Source: Hyphomicrobiales bacterium (GTDB lineage: Bacteria; Pseudomonadota; Alphaproteobacteria; Rhizobiales; Xanthobacteraceae). From it: 5,143 nt of DNA. Below, piece by piece: positions 1-4,922 of the stretch. The notes under the pieces were generated by a model, which worked only from the letters and a program-made list of their open reading frames with translations, was not told where the DNA came from and did not search any database. Where the stretch lies: assembly GCA_026400425.1 (NCBI GenBank), contig JAPLPC010000565.1, forward strand, positions 4,524 through 9,666. The letters are read 5' to 3'. The position numbers were made by a program, and so were the translations under genes. Positions within the stretch are counted from its first letter, which is position 1; every line of letters begins with the position of its first letter.

Positions 1-157
1 CCCAGTGCCGGGTCTTCAGCTGCACGGTTTCGCTGCCCGCATTGGTGATGACGATGGTGTAGGACCAGAAGAACTGCTGCTTTTCCGCCGACGAGCGCTC
101 AGGCATGAAGTTGGGTTCGACGGTCACTTCGATTTGGCGGGTAATGGCGCGGTACAT
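1..157 (-). CDS. apaG: ApaG protein, N-terminal 52 residues (partial)
   Basis: The minus strand reads MYRAITRQIEVTVEPNF from 157 and stays open for 52 residues, to ...TVQLKTRHW at the window edge. This is the start of ApaG, a protein of about 130 residues with a fibronectin-III-like beta-sandwich (DUF525). The family's role is poorly defined: Salmonella ApaG (CorD) has been linked to Co2+/Mg2+ efflux, and the same domain occurs in eukaryotic F-box and PolDIP2-type proteins, so a binding role is likely. The start at 157 gives the usual MYRA... N-terminus. An ATG three codons upstream (166, reading MTLMYRA) is also in frame, and neither start has a clear Shine-Dalgarno. The gene is divergent from the OpgC operon. 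The remaining ~80 residues lie beyond position 1. Family assignment is firm by recognition; the cellular role is not. Confidence 0.9.
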   Translation of the reverse strand, partial: MYRAITRQIEVTVEPNFMPERSSAEKQQFFWSYTIVITNAGSETVQLKTRHW

Positions 158-188
158 GAGGGTCATCGCTACGGGAGAATGAGCTTGT

Positions 189-217
189 AACATAGCGAAA
201 AACCGGGACGCGGCCAA
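189..217 (-). promoter_or_regulatory. Candidate sigma-70-type promoter of apaG
   Basis: On the minus strand TTGGCC (217-212) is separated by exactly 17 bases from TATGTT (194-189). The predicted transcription start near 182 would leave a leader of about 15 to 25 bases before the apaG start codon. The match to TTGACA/TATAAT is partial, so this rests on spacing and position only. Confidence 0.4.
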
Positions 218-391
218 ATGCCGATGCTCGGCAAATTTGCCATCCCCGTTTGAACACAGTTCGTGAATATGGCCCTCGCACTGGCTGTCGCCGTGGCGGA
301 TCGCCTCGCGACATCGCCTCGCCCTGAATTGACTTGCGGCGGGGCGGCAAAGCGGCTCTTTCTTGAACCCCATATTGTCGTGCGGTGTAGA

Positions 392-1657
392 ATGACCTCT
401 GTTGCCGATCCGATTGCCGGACCCAGTCATGCCGATGCGCCCCGGCCGTCGTCTCGCGCAGCCGTATCTCCGGAGGCGCTGCCGGTCGTCACCGCGGTCA
501 ACCCGCGCGAGTTACGGCTCGATCTGTTCCGCGGCCTCGCATTATGGCTGATCTTCATCGATCACTTGCCGCAGAACCTGCTGACCTGGCTGACCATCCG
601 CAATTACGGGTTCAGCGACGCCACCGAGATTTTCATCTTCATCTCCGGCTATACGGCCGCCTTCGTCTATGGCCGCGCCATGCAGGAGCAGGGCACGGTG
701 GTGGCCAGCGCACGCATCCTCAAGCGCGTCTGGCAGATTTACGTGGCCCACGTCTTTCTGTTCACGATCTTCCTCGCCGAAATCTCCTATGTCGCCACCC
801 GCTTCCAGAACCCGCTCTATGCGGAGGAAATGGGCATCCTCGACTTTCTCAAGGAGCCCGACGTCACCATCGTACAGGCGCTGTTGCTGCGCTTCCGCCC
901 AGTCAACATGGACGTGCTGCCGCTCTATATCGTGCTGATGCTGTTCCTGCCGCTGATCTTGTGGCTGATGCGGCGGCGTGCCGATTTCACCCTTGGACTT
1001 TCGGTGCTGATCTACGCACTGACCTGGGAATTCGACTGGCACCTCACCGCCTATCCCAACGGCACCTGGGCGTTCAATCCATTCGCCTGGCAGCTGCTGT
1101 TCGTGTTCGGCGCGTGGTGCGCGCTGGGCGGCGCCGTGCGGATGGCCCGTATCCTGAATTCGCCCATCACCCTGTGGATCTGCATCGCCTATCTGGCGGG
1201 ATCGTTCTGGGTCACGCTGACCTGGCACATCCCGCAGATCCACCATTTGCTGCCGAAGCAGCTCGAGCAGTGGATGTATCCGATCAACAAGCCCGATCTG
1301 GACGTGCTGCGGTTTGCCCATTTCCTGGCTCTGGCAGCCCTGACGGTCCGGTTCCTGCCGAAGGATTGGCCGGCGCTGAAGTCGATCTGGCTGCGGCCGA
1401 TGGTGCTATGTGGCCAGCACTCCCTTGAGATTTTCTGCATAGGGGTGTTTCTGGCCTTTGCAGGTCAGTTTTTCCTCGGCGAGATCGCAGGCGGCGCACT
1501 GATGCACGGCCTGGTCAGCCTGGCTGGAATCGTCATCATGTCCGCGGCCGCCTGGGTTTTTTCGTGGTACAAGCGCGTCAACGCGAAAGGCGGAGGACGC
1601 GTCCGGACAACATCAGCGAGCACGGCCGACGCCGATCTTGCGGGAGGGGGAGCGTGA
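392..1657 (+). CDS. OpgC-family integral membrane acyltransferase
   Basis: A 421-residue polytopic membrane protein. After a polar cytoplasmic tail of about 38 residues comes RELRLDLFRGLALWLIFIDH (40-58), then SDATEIFIFISGY (75-87), then about ten hydrophobic segments (roughly 45-63, 77-95, 115-135, 175-193, 199-215, 230-250, 258-278, 305-322, 343-363, 369-391), with RPMVLCGQHSLEIFCIGVFL at 335-354. These are the hallmarks of the OpgC C family (PF10129), related to acyltransferase-3 proteins. E. coli and Rhodobacter OpgC transfer succinyl groups to osmoregulated periplasmic glucans; succinate or another acyl group on a periplasmic glucan is the inferred job here, and the substrate is unproven. 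The ATG at 392 is preferred because the in-frame upstream stretch from 263 is not OpgC-like, but no good Shine-Dalgarno precedes either, and an in-frame GTG at 380 is possible. The stop overlaps the next start by one base. No glucan synthase (opgGH-type) gene is in view. Confidence 0.88.
   Translation: MTSVADPIAGPSHADAPRPSSRAAVSPEALPVVTAVNPRELRLDLFRGLALWLIFIDHLPQNLLTWLTIRNYGFSDATEIFIFISGYTAAFVYGRAMQEQGTVVASARILKRVWQIYVAHVFLFTIFLAEISYVATRFQNPLYAEEMGILDFLKEPDVTIVQALLLRFRPVNMDVLPLYIVLMLFLPLILWLMRRRADFTLGLSVLIYALTWEFDWHLTAYPNGTWAFNPFAWQLLFVFGAWCALGGAVRMARILNSPITLWICIAYLAGSFWVTLTWHIPQIHHLLPKQLEQWMYPINKPDLDVLRFAHFLALAALTVRFLPKDWPALKSIWLRPMVLCGQHSLEIFCIGVFLAFAGQFFLGEIAGGALMHGLVSLAGIVIMSAAAWVFSWYKRVNAKGGGRVRTTSASTADADLAGGGA
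1643..1651 (+). promoter_or_regulatory. Shine-Dalgarno of the second operon gene
   Basis: GGAGGGGGA at 1643-1651 lies inside the last codons of the OpgC gene. Counting from the GGAGG core, it is 9 bases before the ATG at 1657 and 6 before an in-frame GTG at 1654, so it fixes the start to one of these two rather than to the in-frame ATG at 1564. The TGATG overlap suggests translational coupling. Confidence 0.75.
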
Positions 1658-2430
1658 TGACCTTGCTGCATCGAACGCGATGGCGGCACGTGGCGCTTCT
1701 GACCCTGCTGGCATGCGGGCCCGCACGCGCTGAAGATCCCGCGCCGCAATCCTGTGACGTCCCCGCCTATCTTCTCACCAGTGAAAGTTCGCTGCCGAAG
1801 GTGAAGGCAGCAGCCAAACCAGGCGGCACGCTCAACATTCTGGTGATCGGCAGCCGCTCGGCCGTGATCGGCCTGTCCGACCAGTCGGGGGCCTTTCCCA
1901 ACCGGTTGCAGGCCTATCTCGCGGAGAGGCTGTCCGGCATGACGGTCAATGTCGCGCTGGAGCTGCAGGTCAAGAAGACGGCCGAGGAGATGGCGCCGAC
2001 GCTTGAAAAGCTGGTCGGGGACAAAAAGCCCGATCTAGTGATCTGGCAAACGGGTACCGTCGATGCGATGCGCCAGGTGGACGGCGAGGATTTTCGCAAT
2101 GCCCTGGACGAAGGTGTTGCGGCCATGAAGACGGCCGGAACCGACGTGATTTTAATGAACCTGCAATATAGTCCACGCACCGAGTCCATGATTTCCGGCT
2201 CGGCCTACCTAGATAATATGCGCGTGGTGGCGCAGCAGCACGACATACCGCTGTTCGACCGGTTTGCCATCATGCGTCAATGGAATGAGAATGGTGATTT
2301 CGACCTGTTCAGCCCCGCGCCCGGCACGGCGCTTGCCAAGCGGGTGCATGATTGTCTCGGTCGCGCGCTGTCGACCTTCGTGGTCGAGACGGCGCATATC
2401 AAGACCGAGGATTTGAGGATTCAGCGTTAA
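1657..2430 (+). CDS. Exported SGNH-hydrolase-like protein lacking the catalytic motifs (probable pseudoenzyme)
   Basis: A 257-residue protein with a basic N-terminus (HRTRWR) and hydrophobic stretch 11-19 ending in LLAC(20)GPARA(25)ED. It is either cleaved by signal peptidase I after A25 or lipidated at C20, so it acts in the periplasm. The body aligns along its length with the next gene product: FPNRL (80-84), KPDLVIWQTGT (124-134), LQYSPRT (169-175), FDRFAIMRQW (200-209). At the SGNH blocks the residues differ: GSR (65-67) where the paralogue has GSS, no glycines at block II (LQVKK, 103-107), GTV (133-135) instead of GTN, and no D-x-x-H near the C-terminus. Hydrolase or transferase chemistry is therefore unlikely; a binding, scaffold or regulatory partner role is inferred. 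C33 and C233 match cysteines of the paralogue. Rare CTA (2035, 2209) and TTA (2152) codons occur. The reading frame is intact, so it is not a decayed gene. The TAATG at its end overlaps the next start. Confidence 0.82.
   Translation: MTLLHRTRWRHVALLTLLACGPARAEDPAPQSCDVPAYLLTSESSLPKVKAAAKPGGTLNILVIGSRSAVIGLSDQSGAFPNRLQAYLAERLSGMTVNVALELQVKKTAEEMAPTLEKLVGDKKPDLVIWQTGTVDAMRQVDGEDFRNALDEGVAAMKTAGTDVILMNLQYSPRTESMISGSAYLDNMRVVAQQHDIPLFDRFAIMRQWNENGDFDLFSPAPGTALAKRVHDCLGRALSTFVVETAHIKTEDLRIQR
2415..2419 (+). promoter_or_regulatory. Shine-Dalgarno of the third operon gene
   Basis: GAGGA sits 10 bases before the ATG at 2430, within the end of the preceding gene. It supports the start at 2430 (signal-peptide start MSFAATLPRL) over the in-frame ATG at 2352, which would add 26 residues of non-signal-like sequence. 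Confidence 0.65.
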
Positions 2431-3353
2431 TGAGTTTCGCAGCTACCCTTCCCCGCCTCGTTGTCGTCGCTACCCTTGCCGTCGCGTCCCCCGCATGCAT
2501 GTCGGCCGCTCACGCCGAGGCATCGCAGCAGATCGCGCAGGGCCAGAGCGATGCTTCCCGAGGGGTCGCCGGCAAGGCAATCGACAGGGTCAAGGAAGTC
2601 GCCAAGACTGCTACCGACATTCTGAGCCGTGTGCCGTGCCGCCAACCCAAAGGCGGCATGAAGGCGCTCGGCACGCTGTCGCATGTCGCCGGCAAGCTGG
2701 CGGCCCACAAGCCGGTCATGATCATCGCCTTCGGCTCCTCATCGACCGAAGGCTTCGGCTCGACATCACCGGAATTCACCTATCCCAACCGTCTCGCAGC
2801 TCAGCTCCGTCGCGCCTATCCGGGCGCCGATATCACCGTGCTCAATCGCGGCAAAGGCGGCGAAGACGCACCGGAAATGATGGCGCGGCTGCAGAACGAA
2901 ATCATCAATGCGAAGCCGGACCTGGTGATCTGGCAGGTCGGCACCAATGCCGTGCTGCGCAATCTCGATCCCACCGAAACCGGCAAACTGATCGAGGACG
3001 GCGTCGGCCGCATCCAGGCCGGCGGCGCCGATGTGGTGCTGGTCGATCCGCAATACTCACCGGCGACGACCTCGAAACCGGAGGGCACCAGCAAGATGTT
3101 GTCGCTGATGCACAAGGTCGCCGAGCTGCGCAAGGTCGGCATCTTTCCGCGCTTCGAAGTGATGAAGGAATGGCACGAAGGCCAGCAGATGGCCTTCAAT
3201 TCGTTCGTCATCGCCGACGGGCTGCATATGAACGACTGGGGCTACGCCTGCTTCGCGCAGCTGCTCGGCGACAACATCATCAAATCCGTCGGCACCATCA
3301 AGATGGGCACCAACGACGCTCCGCAAGTGCAGCAGGCACAGCGGCCGATGTAA
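2430..3353 (+). CDS. Exported SGNH/GDSL-family hydrolase or acyltransferase
   Basis: A 307-residue protein with a signal peptide (hydrophobic core about 8-22, likely cut after AHA29). A linker of about 65 residues with an amphipathic helix (about 42-68) and C70 precedes an SGNH domain with all four blocks: block I FGSSSTEGFG (101-110; S104 is the expected nucleophile, with Ser replacing the Asp of GDS), block II NRGKGGED (139-146), block III GTN (171-173), block V DGLH (263-266; catalytic Asp and His). This fold covers esterases, lipases and O-acyl esterases, and in some envelope systems O-acyltransferases. As the last gene of an OpgC operon it probably removes or transfers an acyl group on a periplasmic glycan; that is inference from context. 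C70 and C274 are its only cysteines after the signal peptide and match those of the paralogue upstream. The length suits a single-domain SGNH enzyme plus linker. Start chosen from the one-base TAATG overlap, the GAGGA site and the signal peptide. Confidence 0.88.
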   Translation: MSFAATLPRLVVVATLAVASPACMSAAHAEASQQIAQGQSDASRGVAGKAIDRVKEVAKTATDILSRVPCRQPKGGMKALGTLSHVAGKLAAHKPVMIIAFGSSSTEGFGSTSPEFTYPNRLAAQLRRAYPGADITVLNRGKGGEDAPEMMARLQNEIINAKPDLVIWQVGTNAVLRNLDPTETGKLIEDGVGRIQAGGADVVLVDPQYSPATTSKPEGTSKMLSLMHKVAELRKVGIFPRFEVMKEWHEGQQMAFNSFVIADGLHMNDWGYACFAQLLGDNIIKSVGTIKMGTNDAPQVQQAQRPM

Positions 3354-3370
3354 TCTCGGATCTATAAGTC

Positions 3371-3450
3371 GCTATTGCGAGCGTCGCGAAGCAATTCAGT
3401 CTGCCTTAGCGGCTTTCTGGATCGCTTCGTCGCTTCACTCCTCGCAATGA
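3371..3450. repeat. Palindromic intergenic repeat (REP-like) in the convergent gap
   Basis: An imperfect inverted repeat fills most of the gap between the convergent SGNH and metZ genes. ATTGCGAG (3374-3381) pairs with CTCGCAAT (3441-3448), and CGAAGC (3387-3392) pairs with GCTTCG (3424-3429), continuing through AGCAATTCAG against CTGGATCGCT with few mismatches; the loop is about 3400-3416. I recall near-identical ATTGCGAG...CGAAGC...AATCCAG elements as abundant between genes in Bradyrhizobium and Rhodopseudomonas. It may also act as a bidirectional stem-loop at the 3' ends of both transcripts, but no U run follows on either strand, so it is not a classical intrinsic terminator. Confidence 0.75.
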
Positions 3451-3459
3451 TGGCGAGAG

Positions 3460-4641
3460 CTACGCCTTCGCCAGCGCCGCTTCGAGATCCTCGATCAGAT
3501 CGTCGCGATGTTCGAGGCCCGCCGAGAAGCGGATAAAGCCTTCGCTGATGCCGAGCTCCATCCGCGCTTCCAGCGGCAATCGCTGATGCGTCGTCGTCGC
3601 CGGATGCGTCACCAGGCTCTTCGCATCGCCGAGATTGTTCGAGATGCGCGCGACCTTCAGTTCGTTGAGCACGCGGAATGCCGCTGGCTTGCCGCCCTCG
3701 ACCTCGAAGCCGATCAGCGTCGAGCCGGCGCGCATCTGCTTCTTCACGGTCGCCGCCTGCGGGTGATCGTCGCGACCGGGATAGATCAGGCGCGTCACTT
3801 TCGGATGCTGCGCCAGCACGTCGGCGATCGCCGCGGCGGTCTGGGTCTGCCGTTCGACACGGATCGCCAGCGTCTCCAGCCCTTTCACCAGCGTCCATGC
3901 ATTGAACGGCGAGATCGAGGGGCCGGTCTGGCGCAGGAAATTGTGAATGTGCTCGTCGATGAAATCCTTCGACGACAGGATGATGCCGCCCAGGCAGCGC
4001 CCCTGGCCGTCGATATGCTTGGTCGCCGAATACACCACGACATCGGCACCGAGTGCGAGCGGGCTCTGCCAGATCGGAGTCGCGAACACGTTGTCGACGA
4101 TCAGCCGCGCACCGCCGGCATGCGCGATCTCGGCGATGGCGCCGATGTCGAGCACGTCGAGAGTCGGATTGGTCGGGCTTTCGAGAAACAGCGACTTGGT
4201 GTTAGGCCGCATTGCCTTCTGCCACTGGTCGAGATCGAGACCATCGACGAGGGTGAAGTCGATGCCATAGCGCGGCAGCAGGTCTTCGATGACATAGCGA
4301 CACGAGCCGAACAACGCCTTGGCAGCCACGACGTGATCGCCCTGACGCAGCGGCGCCAGAACGGCGGTGGTGACGGCCGCCATGCCGGTGGCTGTCGCGC
4401 GCGCGGCTTCGGCGCCTTCGAGATCGATCATGCGGTTCTCGAACATCGCCGTGTTCGGATTCGAGAAGCGCGAATAGATGAAGCCTGGATCTTCGCCTTT
4501 GAAACGCGCCTCGCAGGCCTCGGCGGACTCGTAGATGAAACCCTGGGTCAGGAACAGGGCTTCGGACGTCTCATTGAATTGCGAGCGCAAGGCGCTGGAA
4601 TGAACGAGGCGGGTTTCGGGACGATAGGACTTCGCAGACAT
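3460..4641 (-). CDS. metZ: O-succinylhomoserine sulfhydrylase
   Basis: A 393-residue cytoplasmic enzyme of the Cys/Met-metabolism PLP family (fold type I). It replaces the succinyl group of O-succinylhomoserine with sulfide, giving homocysteine directly for methionine synthesis. Visible landmarks: YSRFSNPN (56-63, phosphate and partner-subunit contacts), ATATGMAAV (82-90), LFGSCRY (110-116), LFLESPTNPTLDVLDI (151-166), VDN with D183 at the pyridine nitrogen, SATKH with K208 as the Schiff-base lysine, LVTHPATTTH (343-352), and IRFSAGLEH (370-378) with the carboxylate-binding Arg. Length and the MSAKSYRPETRLVH start match alphaproteobacterial MetZ. The ATG at 4641 is chosen over the in-frame ATG at 4674 because GGAGGT lies just ahead of it and because 4674 falls in the leader beside the terminator. 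The SAM-II riboswitch and attenuator upstream support a methionine-pathway role. Paralogous cystathionine enzymes are similar, but the riboswitch and motif set favour MetZ. Confidence 0.95.
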   Translation of the reverse strand: MSAKSYRPETRLVHSSALRSQFNETSEALFLTQGFIYESAEACEARFKGEDPGFIYSRFSNPNTAMFENRMIDLEGAEAARATATGMAAVTTAVLAPLRQGDHVVAAKALFGSCRYVIEDLLPRYGIDFTLVDGLDLDQWQKAMRPNTKSLFLESPTNPTLDVLDIGAIAEIAHAGGARLIVDNVFATPIWQSPLALGADVVVYSATKHIDGQGRCLGGIILSSKDFIDEHIHNFLRQTGPSISPFNAWTLVKGLETLAIRVERQTQTAAAIADVLAQHPKVTRLIYPGRDDHPQAATVKKQMRAGSTLIGFEVEGGKPAAFRVLNELKVARISNNLGDAKSLVTHPATTTHQRLPLEARMELGISEGFIRFSAGLEHRDDLIEDLEAALAKA

Positions 4642-4644
4642 ATG

Positions 4645-4650
4645 ACCTCC
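4645..4650 (-). promoter_or_regulatory. Shine-Dalgarno of metZ
   Basis: The minus strand reads GGAGGT followed by CAT and the ATG at 4641. The spacing is short (four bases from the GGAGG core), but the match is complete and it decides the start. Confidence 0.75.
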
Positions 4651-4653
4651 AAC

Positions 4654-4674
4654 GTGACCGCGTGTCGCGGGCAC
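4654..4674 (-). other. Stem-loop between the metZ terminator and Shine-Dalgarno
   Basis: Read on the minus strand, GTG, one mismatched base, CCGCG, the loop ACA, CGCGG, one mismatched base, CAC form a hairpin of 5+3 base pairs. It begins directly after the U run of the attenuator and ends three bases before GGAGGT. It would exist only in read-through transcripts; a role in mRNA stability or in keeping the ribosome site open is conjecture. Confidence 0.45.
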
Positions 4675-4709
4675 AAAAAAACCGGCCTGGACGATCGTCC
4701 TCAGGCCGG
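4675..4709 (-). terminator. Intrinsic terminator (attenuator) in the metZ leader
   Basis: On the minus strand CCGGCCT (4709-4703) pairs with AGGCCGG (4688-4682). Inside, GGAC/GTCC close a GATC loop, with a two-base GA bulge on the 5' side. Seven U (4681-4675) follow directly. It lies between the SAM-II aptamer and the metZ Shine-Dalgarno, so termination here would abort the message before the gene. Its 5' arm, extended as CCCGGCCTG (4710-4702), is perfectly complementary over nine bases to the strand just after the aptamer core (4755-4747), which gives a competing antiterminator. Confidence 0.88.
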
Positions 4710-4745
4710 GATCGCATGCTGGAAGGACATAAGGTCCACATGGGT

Positions 4746-4808
4746 CCCCGGCCTGTTTAGCGACTTATTTTACGTGGCTGCAAGCCGGCCGGCTCAAATC
4801 ACCACGGG
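4746..4808 (-). promoter_or_regulatory. SAM-II riboswitch aptamer upstream of metZ
   Basis: The minus strand carries the conserved SAM-II sequence: CGTGGTGATTTG (4806-4795), GGCTTGCAGCCACG (4786-4773), AAGTCGCTAAA (4766-4756). The pseudoknot can be traced. P1 is CGTGG (4806-4802) with CCACG (4777-4773). P2b is GGCTT (4786-4782) with AAGTC (4766-4762). P2a is CCGGCC (4792-4787) with GGCCGG (4753-4748), and the GCTAAA internal-loop strand lies between the two P2 halves. This class binds S-adenosylmethionine and controls methionine genes in alphaproteobacteria. Here SAM binding should hold 4748-4753 in P2a, free the terminator 5' arm and stop transcription; without SAM that strand can form the 9-bp antiterminator. 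Identity is firm from conserved bases and pairing; the switching direction is inferred. Confidence 0.95.
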
Positions 4809-4817
4809 ATAACAGCG

Positions 4818-4846
4818 TTCCTATTCCCGCTTGCGCTTTCCGTCAA
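4818..4846 (-). promoter_or_regulatory. Candidate promoter of metZ
   Basis: On the minus strand TTGACG (4846-4841), a 17-base spacer and TAGGAA (4823-4818) predict a start near 4811, just ahead of the riboswitch P1 strand at 4806. The good -35, exact spacing and position support it. The -10 is a weak match. Confidence 0.6.
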
Positions 4847-4909
4847 GGCGCGGTTGAGATAGCCGGTAAAGTTGCTGTTTTTCAGGCTGTTGCCGTTGAA
4901 AGACGACCG

Positions 4910-4914
4910 AAGGA
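4910..4914 (+). promoter_or_regulatory. Shine-Dalgarno of dcd
   Basis: AAGGA lies eight bases before the GTG at 4923 and supports this non-ATG start over the internal ATG at 4971. Confidence 0.7.
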
Positions 4915-4922
4915 CCTGACCC

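Noticed and set aside
263..391. 43-residue upstream extension of the OpgC frame
   Set aside because: No Shine-Dalgarno at 263 and the extra residues do not resemble OpgC N-termini; the ATG at 392 is the better start.
329..391. Promoter for the OpgC operon (TTGACT at 329, TTGAAC at 363)
   Set aside because: Neither -35-like hexamer has a usable -10 at 16-18 bases that leaves the ATG at 392 downstream of the start; no promoter called.
542..1321. 259-codon minus-strand frame opposite the OpgC gene
   Set aside because: Low-complexity Gln/Glu/His/Asp-rich translation, as expected antisense to a membrane-protein gene; no motif and no start signals.
1564..1656. Upstream in-frame ATG for the second operon gene
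   Set aside because: The extension is Arg-rich, overlaps the OpgC gene and would bury the signal peptide; the strong Shine-Dalgarno at 1643 points to 1657 (or 1654).
2484..2501. Lipobox in the active SGNH protein (SPAC23)
   Set aside because: S-P-A-C does not fit the lipobox well (Ser at -3, Pro at -2), and a clean AHA29 signal peptidase I site follows.
3362..3898. 178-codon minus-strand frame across the palindrome and the metZ 3' end
   Set aside because: It overlaps metZ in another frame on the same strand; Arg/Ala/Asp-rich shadow with no domain.
4642..4741. Possible leader peptide starting at the ATG at 4741 (minus strand)
   Set aside because: It has no stop before metZ, is out of frame with it, has no run of Met codons, and the leader is already explained by the riboswitch and terminator.
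3508..4812. 434-codon open frame on the plus strand opposite metZ
   Set aside because: It runs antisense through metZ and its riboswitch. The translation is Arg/His-rich with no recognisable domain, and metZ on the other strand is unmistakable. Long antisense frames are expected in GC-rich DNA.
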